A stretch of DNA of 64,000 nucleotides, from assembly GCF_900105755.1 (NCBI RefSeq), contig NZ_FNTQ01000001.1, forward strand, positions 4,216,001 to 4,280,000. The letters are read 5' to 3'. Of this stretch, positions 49,488-58,025 are shown piece by piece (the stretch's first letter is position 1; every line of letters begins with the position of its first letter). The notes below the pieces were generated by a model. It was not told the origin of the DNA. It saw only the letters and a program-made list of their open reading frames with translations, and searched no databases. The position numbers were made by a program, and so were the translations under genes. This DNA comes from Streptomyces sp. Ag109_O5-10 (GTDB taxonomy: Bacteria; Actinomycetota; Actinomycetes; Streptomycetales; Streptomycetaceae).

Positions 49488-49737
49488 TGCTGTTCTTTTC
49501 CATTGCTTGACCGTGAACATACGTTCCCTTTGGGGGATTTTGACCAAGAGCGGATTGCCAGGACACGACGAGATCGCCACCGGGAGGTGAAGGCGCAGGC
49601 CCCGGCGGGCCGTCCGCGGGCAGACATCGCCCCTCCGGCGCTGTCACCCGAATGGCGGAACATGGCGTGCCACCCGAATGGGTGAAGATCAAGCTGGCTA
49701 GTGCCCCGACCGAGGCAGTACGTGAAAGGGGAACCAC

Positions 49738-49950
49738 ATGCGTATTCGACGAATCCTCGCCGCCGTCGTCGCCACGGCGGCCCTCGCCGGACTCGGCCTC
49801 ACCGGCGCCGCCTCCGCCTCCGCCGCCACCCAGGGTGCCCGCTCGTACGTCACCCCATCCGAGTGCAGGCAGGGCGGCGGAACGCCCGCGATCAACGAGG
49901 CGGGCAACTACTGCAAGGGCGGCACGCACAACGGGGAGCAGGTCGACTGA
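49738..49950 (+). CDS. Small secreted protein with two cysteines, 70 aa
   Basis: This 70-aa protein begins MRIRRILAAVVATAALAGLG and has a Sec signal peptide cut near ASASA-ATQ (about residue 30). The mature 40 residues hold two cysteines (SECRQGG and NYCKGG) and end GEQVD, so they probably form one disulfide. It resembles the small secreted protein encoded at 50752-50949 in its start and Cys spacing. Its role is unknown. Confidence 0.75.
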   Translation: MRIRRILAAVVATAALAGLGLTGAASASAATQGARSYVTPSECRQGGGTPAINEAGNYCKGGTHNGEQVD

Positions 49951-50012
49951 ACCCCACGTGGCGCCCCGCAGCCACGCGCCGCGGGGCGCCCCCGCACGCG
50001 GTGTCGCATCGG

Positions 50013-50588
50013 TCAGCCGGTGCGGAAAGTGCCGGTGTAGACGTCCGTACGGTGCTGTGGTGCGCCGGAGTCGGCCTCGGTGAGCACCGCCCGTACGCCC
50101 TTGCCGTCCGCCGCCAGGCCTTGGTAGTCGCCGAGGAAGTAGCCCCTGGCGAACGGCGCCCGCAGCCAGTCGAAGACCCGTGAGATCCGTCGTTCGGTCC
50201 GGGACTTCGGGTCCCCGTGCCGCAGCGTGGCCAGTTGATGGGCGGTGGGCAGGGTTGTGGTGTTGCCCGGCTCCAGGAAACGCAGGTCGTAGTAGGTGAG
50301 CGCGACCGTGCCCCGCTCGTCGACCGCGATCGACGGGGAGAAGGCCGCAACGCCCTCGGGGCTGATCGGCACCGGGGTCCCCCAGGGGCGTCCGCCGTCG
50401 GTGGACCGCACGAGCTGGACGGAGTCGAACCTCCCAGCGGAGAAGTCCGAGCCCTCGTAGGCCATGTACAGCGTGCCCGTCCAGGGGTCGACGGCCGGGC
50501 TCGGCAGGGTGGACCCGGCCACGGCGACCGGGGCGCTCCAGGTCCTGCCGGCGTCGGCGCGTGCCGGTCGGCTCCTCGGATCGTCCTG
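50013..50588 (-). pseudogene. C-terminal remnant of an exo-sialidase/BNR-repeat protein
   Basis: The minus-strand frame opens after a stop at 50589-50591. It reads ADAGRTWSAPVAVAGSTLPS (an Asp-box BNR motif), then VDPWTGTLYMAYEGSDFSAG, SIAVDERGTVALTYYDLRFL and WLRAPFARGYFLGDYQGLAA. The complete family is several hundred residues with a signal peptide. Here only the last 170-190 residues remain, and no good start exists. It is most likely a truncated pseudogene. Confidence 0.65.
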
Positions 50589-50751
50589 TTACGGCGCGGT
50601 CTCCGCGCAGGTCCGCGGAGAGCGTCGGGTGCCGGTCGGCGAGGCCGGCGGGACCGCTCGTCTTCCGCGTCCGTTCCGGACGGCGGCGGGGGCGGCCTTC
50701 AGGGGCGGTCCACCCGACGGTGGACCGGTTGCCCAGCCGTGCGGCGAACGG
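50589..50751. other. Non-coding stretch upstream of the BNR remnant
   Basis: This 163-bp stretch is the space from which the 5' part of the BNR gene has been lost. I see no gene here. Confidence 0.3.
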
Positions 50752-50949
50752 TCAGGTGATCGCCTGCGTGGTCCCGTCCGGCAGCTGGCAGGCGTAGCCG
50801 GCGTAGGCGCGTGCGACGACCTGTCCGCCGGCGGCCGTGCAGTCGTCCCTGGAGATGTTCGGAGACGAGGCGGCCCCGGCGCCGACGGCACTCACGCCGA
50901 CGAGGGTGGCCGCGGCCAGGACGAGGCCCAGGATTCTGCGCATACGCAT
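50752..50949 (-). CDS. Small secreted protein with two cysteines, 65 aa
   Basis: This 65-aa protein, MRMRRILGLVLAAATLVGVS, has a signal peptide cleaved near AGA-ASS. The mature part carries two cysteines (RDDCTAAGGQ and AGYACQLPDG). The start and Cys pattern parallel the protein encoded at 49738, so the two are probably distant paralogues flanking the BNR relic. No known domain. Confidence 0.75.
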   Translation of the reverse strand: MRMRRILGLVLAAATLVGVSAVGAGAASSPNISRDDCTAAGGQVVARAYAGYACQLPDGTTQAIT

Positions 50950-51099
50950 GACGTCCTCCTCCTCTCGGGCGCCTCGGTTCGGCCTTCGGGAGGGACAAGT
51001 CCCAGGACGACGGCGCCCTCTTACCCAGCATGGGCGCTCCGCATGGGGCCCGCGAGGCGGGACGGGAGGTCGGCCGGCGGCTGTCGTCGCCCCGGTCGG

Positions 51100-51375
51100 C
51101 TAACGCGGTTCGTGGGCCGCCGCCCGGCAGGCACCGGTCGCGGCGCCGCCCGCCACTCCGGCACCGGTCAGCCCGGTCACACAGCTCTGCAGGTCTCCGA
51201 CCACGCCACGGCCGCAGGCCGCTGTGACGGCGTCGGACGCGGTGGCGCCCGCCAGTTCGGCCATCCGCGTGCAGGCGGGGATGTCGGCGTGGGCGGCGGG
51301 AGCGGCGAGGACCGCGCCACCGAGGGTGAGGCTCAGGCCGGTGAGGGCACCGGCGATACGGGTCGACGTGCGCAT
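51100..51375 (-). CDS. Small secreted protein with four cysteines, 91 aa
   Basis: This 91-aa protein begins MRTSTRIAGALTGLSLTLGG, with signal cleavage near AHA-DIP. The mature part contains four cysteines (PACTRMAELA, AACGRGVV, QSCVTGLT, GACRAAAHE), enough for two disulfides. The rest is Ala/Gly-rich and helical. I cannot assign a function. A farther start at 51522 is open, but the signal peptide defines the ATG at 51375. Confidence 0.75.
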   Translation of the reverse strand: MRTSTRIAGALTGLSLTLGGAVLAAPAAHADIPACTRMAELAGATASDAVTAACGRGVVGDLQSCVTGLTGAGVAGGAATGACRAAAHEPR

Positions 51376-51652
51376 GGGACGCACCTGCCTTCCGGGTCGG
51401 TCGCGCGGTCCTGGTCCCGGCGGGCCGACAGTGCCCCGGACCGACCGGCACGCACTCGGACCTCCGCTCGCGGGCCCCGCACTCTCCAGCGTGGCATCCT
51501 CTCCGCCGCCCGTCCTGGGCATCCGAGGGGCGGCCGCATCGAGTGACCGCGGGTGCGCGCGGCGCGCGGCAGCGTTCGGGTCTGTGCGGCAGGGCGTCGC
51601 AGCGGCGGCCGAGGGGCGCCGGCGAGCCCTGCGCGTCCAGAGTCCAGACGTG
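51376..51652. other. Gap between small secreted protein and TerD
   Basis: This 277-bp region has no supported gene. The small frames within it lack bias and a ribosome-binding site. Confidence 0.4.
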
Positions 51653-52237
51653 CTACTTGCTGACGGCGAAGCGCATCAGGGCGTGTTCGTCGCCCTGCTT
51701 GATCTTTCCCGTCACGTTGATCACCTCGAGCTTCCAACTGGCGCCGACCCTCAGCGCCTTGGCCACGGCGCATCCGTTGTCCTGGGTGAGCAGGCTCGGC
51801 CAGATGTCGGCGACCTGCTGGGAGCTGCCGCCGGTCGCGTCGTAGACCTTGAAGCTGATGTTGCGGGCCTTCTGGAAGGAGCTGCCCTTCTTGTAGGCGG
51901 CGGCCACGAACACTATCGACGTGATGTTGGGCGGGATCCGGGCGAACTCGACGGTCACCGTCTCGTCGTCGCCGTCCCCGCGCCCGGTCTGGTTGTCGCC
52001 GCTGTGGACCAGCGAACCGTTGCCCATGGGGTCGAGTGAGTCGAGACCCGCCAGGCGCACCGGGTCGCCGCCCTGCATGGCGATGGCGATCAGATCGAGG
52101 TCGGTGCCGCTCTGACGGCGCAGCTTGCCCAGCACGCCGCCACTGCTGCCCGCGGTGGGGTCCCAGGAGACCCCGATGGACAGATGGGTCACCCCGTCCA
52201 GGTCGGCCGGGCCGTCTTCCTTGGTGAGTGTGATCAT
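51653..52237 (-). CDS. TerD-family stress protein
   Basis: This 194-aa protein matches the TerD/TerE family (calcium-binding stress proteins of tellurite resistance type). It begins MITLTKEDGPADLDGVTHLS and contains VSWDPTAGSSGG, DLDLIAIAMQGGDP, LVHSGDNQTGRGDGDDETVT and IVFVAAAYKKGSSFQKARNI, the family's acidic metal-binding layout. The ATG at 52237 is the family start. Expression is likely stress-dependent, though no operator is visible. It is divergent from the kinase. Confidence 0.92.
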   Translation of the reverse strand: MITLTKEDGPADLDGVTHLSIGVSWDPTAGSSGGVLGKLRRQSGTDLDLIAIAMQGGDPVRLAGLDSLDPMGNGSLVHSGDNQTGRGDGDDETVTVEFARIPPNITSIVFVAAAYKKGSSFQKARNISFKVYDATGGSSQQVADIWPSLLTQDNGCAVAKALRVGASWKLEVINVTGKIKQGDEHALMRFAVSK

Positions 52238-52490
52238 GTGTGGCTCATTCTCGTGGCGAAGGGACTTCAACACGCAGAGTGTGCCTGGCACCTTCGCGGT
52301 TCCACAGCACGGGGCCATGAGCGCGCTTTGCGCACAGTCACACCCATATTGCCGTCGGCCCGGTGCGGCCGGACGGCAGAACCAGCAAGGGAGCCCGCCG
52401 CCCGCCGGTAGAGTGAGGAAGCTGCGGCATCCCACCAACACCCGTTGCGCCTGAGGGACATGGCCGGCAGCGGTCGAGTCGTCTCACGGT

Positions 52491-53774
52491 GTGAGGGTGA
52501 AGCAACAGGTGCTGATAGCGGGCCGGTACCGGCTGGAGACCGCCATCGGGCGAGGCGCGATGGGAGAGGTCTGGCGGGCGTACGACGAGATGCTCGGCAG
52601 ACCGGTGGCGGTCAAGCTCCTGCTGGCCCAGAACACCGATCCCACCGCCGCCGCCCGCTTCCGCCTGGAGGCGCAGACCGCGGGCCGGCTCCGGCATCCG
52701 CACGTGGTCGGCGTCGTCGACTTCGGCGAGCAGGACGGCCGTCTGTTCCTGGTGATGGAGCTGGTCGAGGGCGACAGTCTCCAGCACGTGCTCGCGCAGG
52801 CGGGATCCCTGCCGGCCGAGGAGGTCGCCCGTATCGCCGCCCAGGCGGCCGCCGGGCTGGCCGTCGCACACGAACAGGGCATCGTGCACCGGGACATCAA
52901 GCCCGGCAACCTCCTGCTCGACGCCGTCGGATCCGTGAAGATCGGCGACTTCGGCATTGCCCGCTTCATGGACGACCCGGCCGGCGGGCTCACCGCGACC
53001 GGTCAGATCGTCGGGACCAGCCTGTACATCGCCCCCGAGCGCGCCCTGGGCCAACCCGCCGGACCCCCGTCCGACGTCTACTCGCTGGGCTGCGTGCTCT
53101 ACCAGCTGCTCACCGGACGGGTGCCGTTCCACGCCGCGAGCGCCATCGCCGTCCTCCACCACCACCTCGACACGCCACCCGTGCCGCCGCGCGAGCTGGG
53201 CATCGCACTGCCGCCCGCCTTCGAGAACTACCTGCTCGGTCTCCTCGCCAAGCGGCCCGAGGACCGCCCCACGGCGAGCCGGACGGCCGAATGGTTCGCC
53301 GCGGGCTCCTGGCGAGGACGCCCCGAACCCCTCCCGGCGGCCACGCCGCGCCGCGAACCGGAGTCGCGTCCGGGCAGTTCAGCGGCGCTCCCGGGAACCT
53401 GGCCCGGGACGGACACGGCCCCTGGCTCCGTCACCACCTACGCCTTCCCGTCCGCCGGGGCCGCCGCTCCGGTCCTCCGGGCCCGGCGCCGTCAGCGGAC
53501 GGGCGGCGGCGCGCTCTCCACCCGCCGGTCCAGGGCGCTGAGCGCCCTCGCCGCTCTGGTGATCTTCCTCGGCGCGCTGCTGCTCGGCCTCGCGTGGTTC
53601 TCCCCCGACCAGAGCTCGGCCGACACCCCGCCGGCGGACCGGACGCACAGCGCGAGCCCGGCCCTGGTGCCCGGGACCGGCAAGAGCGACGGCCCCGACA
53701 GGCAACGAGGCGGCCCGGACGGGCAACGGGGCGGCCCGAAGGGGAAGACCGAGCACGGCGACGGCGAGGACTGA
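52491..53774 (+). CDS. Membrane Ser/Thr protein kinase (PASTA-less)
   Basis: This 427-aa kinase has a Gly-rich loop GRGAMGEVW (residues 20-28), catalytic Lys in VAVKLL, active-site HRDIKPGNLLLD and DFGIARF, and the activation segment ending TSLYIAPERA. A Pro/Arg-rich linker leads to one transmembrane helix (about 349-371) and a short extracellular Gly/Arg/Gln-rich tail (GPDRQRGGPDGQRGGPKGKT). It signals across the membrane without PASTA repeats. The GTG at 52491 is the annotated start; a GTG two codons later is an alternative. Confidence 0.92.
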   Translation: MRVKQQVLIAGRYRLETAIGRGAMGEVWRAYDEMLGRPVAVKLLLAQNTDPTAAARFRLEAQTAGRLRHPHVVGVVDFGEQDGRLFLVMELVEGDSLQHVLAQAGSLPAEEVARIAAQAAAGLAVAHEQGIVHRDIKPGNLLLDAVGSVKIGDFGIARFMDDPAGGLTATGQIVGTSLYIAPERALGQPAGPPSDVYSLGCVLYQLLTGRVPFHAASAIAVLHHHLDTPPVPPRELGIALPPAFENYLLGLLAKRPEDRPTASRTAEWFAAGSWRGRPEPLPAATPRREPESRPGSSAALPGTWPGTDTAPGSVTTYAFPSAGAAAPVLRARRRQRTGGGALSTRRSRALSALAALVIFLGALLLGLAWFSPDQSSADTPPADRTHSASPALVPGTGKSDGPDRQRGGPDGQRGGPKGKTEHGDGED

Positions 53775-53868
53775 ACCCGCCCCACGGCAAGCGGCGAGAG
53801 CCTTCACAACCGCTGCGGCGGCCCGGCGGCGACGACGGTGGCAGCAGCGCGCGGGAGGGCGGCCCGGC

Positions 53869-55056
53869 TCAGGCCGCTGCGACGACAGCGGGCTCCGGCC
53901 GGCGCACACGGACCCGGCCGCGTCGCAGCAGGGGCCGTTCGACGAGGGCGTACGAGGCGAGGGCCGCGAGGAGCGTCACCGTGAGGCCCGCGAAGAGCAG
54001 CGGGCCGCCGCGCAGACCGAGTTCGGAGAGCAGCCGGATGAGGGGGTAGTGCCACAGGTACATCCCGTAGCTGAGGTTCCGTCCGACCCAGGCCGGCACC
54101 GCCAGCGACAGCAGGCGGGCGGGCCAGGACCGCGGGCACAGTTCCAGCGCGGCCACCACACAGGCCGACAGCACGGCGGCGGCCAGGAAGCCGACCGTGT
54201 ACCAGAGGGGGTTCCACCCGCTCGGCCCGGTGATCGGGATCTGCCAGACGATCAGTGCCAGCAGCGCGAGGGCCGGCCAGCACAGCCGTCCCGCCCACCG
54301 GCGCAGCACCGCCAGGCGCGGGTCGTCGGCACGCAGCCGGGCCAGCACGAGGGCCAGCAGGGCGCCGACGAGCAGCTGGTCGGCGCGGGTGTCGGGCCCG
54401 TTGTAGATGCGGTGCGCCGCCGTGGGAGCCCAGAGCGCCGTCCGCCAGATCACCGGAAGGACGCAGAGCACCGCCACCCAGCACAGCACCACCCGGGCAC
54501 GCCCGCGCCGCAGCAGAACCAGCAGCAGAAGCGGCCAGGCCAGGTAGAACTGCTCCTCCACCCCCAGGGACCAGGTGTGGCCGAACGGCGCGGTGAGACC
54601 CGAGTACGCCCCTGGCTCCCCGGCCCGGACGAGATTGACCGCCGAGCCCGCGGCGAGCGCGACCGCCGTCCACACCCCGCGGAACAACGGCAGTGCGAAC
54701 GCCACGGCCAGCACGGCGGTGACCGCGCACATCACCAGCAGGGCCGGCATCAGGCGCAGCCACCGCCGCCGGTAGAACGACCACAACCCGATGCGACCGG
54801 TGCGGGCGTACTCCGCGACCAGCAGCCGGGTGATGACGAAACCGCTGATCGTGAAGAACACGTCCACGCCCACCGAGCCGCCGGGCAGCGGGTCGGGCAG
54901 CACGTGGTACACGATCACCAGCACCACCGCGACGGTACGCAGTCCGTCCAGCCCCGTCACCCGCCCGCCGCCGCCACGCAACGCCGACGAGAAGCCCCGC
55001 CCGTCCGGGGCCGGCTCCGTGACCTCGGTGGTCGTGCTCCGACAGAGAGTGCTCAT
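53869..55056 (-). CDS. OafA/YrhL-type membrane acyltransferase
   Basis: This 395-aa protein has about ten transmembrane helices and the acyltransferase-3 motifs: GLDGLRTVAVVLVIVYHV (catalytic His), GGSVGVDVFFTISGFVITRL, WSFYRRRWLRLMPALL, WSLGVEEQFYLAWPLLLL and YGMYLWHYPLI. It transfers acyl groups to carbohydrate or lipid substrates at the membrane, and the particular substrate is not predictable. It converges with the kinase and is divergent from the ANTAR/GAF gene. Confidence 0.92.
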   Translation of the reverse strand: MSTLCRSTTTEVTEPAPDGRGFSSALRGGGGRVTGLDGLRTVAVVLVIVYHVLPDPLPGGSVGVDVFFTISGFVITRLLVAEYARTGRIGLWSFYRRRWLRLMPALLVMCAVTAVLAVAFALPLFRGVWTAVALAAGSAVNLVRAGEPGAYSGLTAPFGHTWSLGVEEQFYLAWPLLLLVLLRRGRARVVLCWVAVLCVLPVIWRTALWAPTAAHRIYNGPDTRADQLLVGALLALVLARLRADDPRLAVLRRWAGRLCWPALALLALIVWQIPITGPSGWNPLWYTVGFLAAAVLSACVVAALELCPRSWPARLLSLAVPAWVGRNLSYGMYLWHYPLIRLLSELGLRGGPLLFAGLTVTLLAALASYALVERPLLRRGRVRVRRPEPAVVAAA

Positions 55057-55419
55057 GACGGCTGCGTCTGCCCGCGCGCCGCCGGATCACACGGATCCGG
55101 TCCGCCTCCCCCCGGTCACGTGGCGCAACCCACAGGTGAGCAACCGGTGTGCCGGGACTGATCCCGCGTCCTCGTGAAGCGCTTTCCACCATGGGCAAGC
55201 GCACCCGTCCGGCGAGGCCGCGCCGAAGGGACACCCGCCCTCGACGAGAACGGGAAGACCGTCCCGGCCCCGTAGCCGATTCGTACCGTGGCGTCCGTGG
55301 GCCCCGGCGTCCGTGGCCCCCGGCGAGCGAGGTGGCGCGTGCCACAGGCGGACATGCCCGCGGGGAAGGCGGGAAGACGTGCGGTGCGCAGGGGTTGGGT
55401 CGGATCAGGAGCTGTGTGC
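55057..55419. other. Intergenic region before the ANTAR/GAF gene
   Basis: This region is 363 bp between divergent genes. The frames here are extensions of the downstream gene (to 55288) or shadows. It presumably contains both promoters; I do not recognise an operator. Confidence 0.4.
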
Positions 55420-56250
55420 ATGAGCGAGAATTCCGGTGCGCCCGGACCGCGTCCGGGAGAACACGGGTCCGGGGACGCCGAGCAGCAGGCGATCGACGCG
55501 CGGAACAGGAAGCTGGCGCGTGCCGGTGTCGCCCGGGCCGAGCGGCTCCTCGTCTCCTCGTACCGGCTCTCCTCGGAGCAGGAGGCGTTCGACCTGCTGC
55601 GCGGCGCCTCCCAGCGGTTCAACGTCAAACTGCACACCCTCGCCGAGACGGCCGTGCACCTGCCCGCGCCGCGGCCGGGCGACTCCAGCTGGGTGCCGGG
55701 CCGGCCGCGCCCGGCCGCGCCGCCGCTGCCCGTCCTGGGCGCCCGCGAACGCCGGCTGGCCGACGACAGTGCCGTCCTCAAGACCGCCCTGCAGCGCACC
55801 CTGCACATCACCGGTGCCGAGATGGGCAACGTGCAACTGGTGCAGAACGGCATGCTCCGCATGGAGCACCACACCGGGCTGAACGGACGCTTCACCGACT
55901 ACTTCGCCTTCGTCGACTCCTCCACCACCTCCTGTGCGCAGGCCGCGGAGCAGACCCGGCAGGTCACTGTCGAGGAGGTCGCCGCCTCCGACGCCTTCGA
56001 CGAGACCGCGCGGTGGACGATCCTCCAGACGGGCAGCCGCGCCTGCCACAGCGCCCCGCTGCTCAGCCCGAGAGGCACCGTCATCGGCATGGTCTCCTCC
56101 CACCACGACCGGCCCCTGCCCCACCTCACCGCCGAGCAGTCGGCGGCACTCGACCAGCTCGGCAGGCAGGTCGGCCGCTGGCTGGTCTGGCACCGCAACA
56201 CCACGGTGATCTCCGCCCTGAACCACCTCCACACCACCGCCACCCGCTGA
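55420..56250 (+). CDS. ANTAR and GAF domain protein
   Basis: This 276-aa protein has an ANTAR-like helical region (about residues 40-85; LLVSSYRLSSEQEAFDLLRG, SQRFNVKLHTLAETAV) followed by a GAF domain (about 115-260; QRTLHITGAEMGNVQLVQNG, HSAPLLSPRGTVIGMVSSHH). The order ANTAR-then-GAF is the reverse of the protein at 42533-43237. The ATG at 55420 (MSENSGAPG) follows AGGAG; the frame is open to 55288. It is probably an RNA-binding sensor that responds to a small molecule. Confidence 0.85.
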   Translation: MSENSGAPGPRPGEHGSGDAEQQAIDARNRKLARAGVARAERLLVSSYRLSSEQEAFDLLRGASQRFNVKLHTLAETAVHLPAPRPGDSSWVPGRPRPAAPPLPVLGARERRLADDSAVLKTALQRTLHITGAEMGNVQLVQNGMLRMEHHTGLNGRFTDYFAFVDSSTTSCAQAAEQTRQVTVEEVAASDAFDETARWTILQTGSRACHSAPLLSPRGTVIGMVSSHHDRPLPHLTAEQSAALDQLGRQVGRWLVWHRNTTVISALNHLHTTATR

Positions 56251-56379
56251 CGCCCACCGGCACCCGCCCGCCGCTGATCTGCGCGACAGGGGCCGTCGGG
56301 AATAGCCTGAGAAGGAGAGCGGTACCGGACAGAACGGACCCTCCAGTGGCGTTCCCTGCACGGAAGGGGAGGTGCGGCC

Positions 56380-56994
56380 ATGCCCTGGAACCTGAACGGC
56401 ACCTACCTGGAGAGTTGCAACTGCGACGTGGTCTGCCCCTGCACCACCTCGGGTCTGACCGCGCCGGCCGACCACGAGCGCTGCCAGGTGACCTTCGCGT
56501 TCCATGTGGACAGCGGGACCGTGGACGGCGTGGACGTCTCCGGCCGCAATGTCGCCGTCTTCGTCGACGCCCCCAGGGTGATGGCCGACGGTGGCTGGCA
56601 GGTGGCCGTGTATCTCGACGCCTCGGCCGACGACCGCCAGGCGGAGGCCCTGGGCAGCGTCTTCTGCGGTGAGGCCGGCGGGCCGATGGCGGCTCTCGCG
56701 CCGCTCATCGGCAAGTTGCTCGGTGTGGAGCGGGTTCCCATCGAGTACCGCGACGACGGCCGCCACCACTCCGCGCGGGTGGGCGACGTCATCGACGTGG
56801 AGATCGAGGACCAGGTCGCCCCGCAGTTCGGCCCGGACGGGCCGGTCATGCACCTGACCGGCATGTTCCACCCGGCGAACAGCACACTGGCCATCGCGCG
56901 GTCCGCGCGGGCGCGGGGCGGTGGCGTGTACGGCCGGTCCTGGGACTTCTCGGGTGGCAACGGCCACTCGGCGCCCTTCACGTGGTCGGCGTGA
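56380..56994 (+). CDS. DUF1326 protein
   Basis: This 204-aa protein begins MPWNLNGTYLESCNCDVVCP with the CxC...CPC cluster of DUF1326 (Cys13, Cys15, Cys19, Cys21). It also has CQVTFAFHVDSGTVDGVDVS and the YLDASADDRQAEALGSVFCG segment. The family often lies next to DUF2182 membrane proteins, as here, and may handle metal or thiol chemistry. The ATG has AGGGGAGG upstream. It overlaps the next gene's start by four bases. Confidence 0.88.
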   Translation: MPWNLNGTYLESCNCDVVCPCTTSGLTAPADHERCQVTFAFHVDSGTVDGVDVSGRNVAVFVDAPRVMADGGWQVAVYLDASADDRQAEALGSVFCGEAGGPMAALAPLIGKLLGVERVPIEYRDDGRHHSARVGDVIDVEIEDQVAPQFGPDGPVMHLTGMFHPANSTLAIARSARARGGGVYGRSWDFSGGNGHSAPFTWSA

Positions 56995-57749
56995 CCGGTC
57001 GGCCGGTCACCGTCCGCGGCGGGGCGGCCCCCGCCGGACTGCTGCTGGCCGTGGCGGCCGCCGCCTGGGTCTGGGTGGTGACGCGCTGGGGCGGCATGCC
57101 GGCGATGCCGGGCACGATGGGCCTGGGCCCGGCCGCCTTCCTGGCCGTGTGGACCCTGATGACGGCCGCGATGATGCTGCCCGGCACGGCGCCCGTCGCC
57201 GCGCTGTACGCGCGTACCATCACCGCGCACCGGACGCCGCGGATGATCGTTTTCACGGCCGCCTACCTGCTCGTCTGGGCCGCGGCCGGGCTGCCTGCGT
57301 ACGCGCTGGCCGCGGGCCTGGGCCGGGCGGGGGGCCTGCCGGCCGCGACGGGTACCGCGGTCGCCGCGGCCGTCTTCTTCGTCGGCGGCGCCTACCAGCT
57401 CACCCCGCTCAAGGAGCGCTGCCTGGCGAAGTGCCGCTCGCCGGTGGGGCAACTGCTGCGCTACTCCTCGTACCCGGGGCGCTCTCGTGATCTGCGTGCC
57501 GGAGTCCACCACGGAGGCTTCTGCCTGGGCTGCTGCTGGTCGCTGATGGTGCTGCTGGCGGCGTTCGGCGTGATGAACCTCTGGGCCATGGTGGTCCTGA
57601 CCGGCGTGATCACGGCCGAGAAGCTGGCTCCGGCCGGCCACCTGATCGCCCGTCTCGTGGGGATCGCCTCGATCGCGCTGGCCGTCGCCGTCTTCTGGTT
57701 CCCGGAGCTGGCTCCCGGGCTCACCGGCGGCGGCAGGGCCGGGATGTAG
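56991..57749 (+). CDS. DUF2182 integral membrane protein
   Basis: This protein of about 252 aa has six or seven hydrophobic helices and the DUF2182 signature: LMTAAMMLPGTAPVAALYAR (helix with MMxP), FFVGGAYQLTPLKERCLAKC and HHGGFCLGCCWSLMVLL, with a Cys/Met-rich face that suggests copper or another metal. The family is fused or adjacent to DUF1326. The GTG at 56991 overlaps the DUF1326 stop (GTGA); another GTG at 56982 adds three residues. Confidence 0.88.
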   Translation: MTGRPVTVRGGAAPAGLLLAVAAAAWVWVVTRWGGMPAMPGTMGLGPAAFLAVWTLMTAAMMLPGTAPVAALYARTITAHRTPRMIVFTAAYLLVWAAAGLPAYALAAGLGRAGGLPAATGTAVAAAVFFVGGAYQLTPLKERCLAKCRSPVGQLLRYSSYPGRSRDLRAGVHHGGFCLGCCWSLMVLLAAFGVMNLWAMVVLTGVITAEKLAPAGHLIARLVGIASIALAVAVFWFPELAPGLTGGGRAGM

Positions 57750-58025
57750 GACCGGTGCGCAAAGGTCCGTACCGGATGCGTCAAGGGTTGTAAGGGCGGT
57801 CCGGATCCGGGCCGTTCACGTGGTCGGGAACCGAATGCGACGGCCGCCGGGTGCGCGGCACCGGGGCCGGGATCAGCGGCGTGTGGTCCGTGGGGCCGCA
57901 ACGCGATTGATTTCGGCTTCAGTTGTTGACGGCGGGCAGGGACGGGTCTACAACCCCAGGGAGCGCTCTCACATCTGCCGTTGCTCCATCCCCCCGCACG
58001 CCGAACCGGCCTGAGGAGACTTCGC
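57750..58025. other. Intergenic region upstream of the GH64-like gene
   Basis: This region of about 276 bp carries a sigma-70-type promoter and a LacI-type operator (listed next). I see no gene here. Confidence 0.5.
57926..57970 (+). promoter_or_regulatory. Promoter plus LacI-type operator of the glucanase gene
   Basis: TTGACG (57926-57931) and TACAAC (57949-57954) are separated by 17 bp, a near-ideal housekeeping promoter. Right behind it, GGGAGCGCTCTC (57959-57970) matches the core of the TGGGAGCGCTCCCA operator bound by CebR/BglR-type LacI repressors. It lies where a repressor would block transcription start. Confidence 0.75.

Noticed and set aside
49500..49560. PHO box upstream of the alkaline phosphatase.
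   Set aside because: One GTTCACG-like unit is visible, but the second is not at the 11-bp spacing expected for PhoP.
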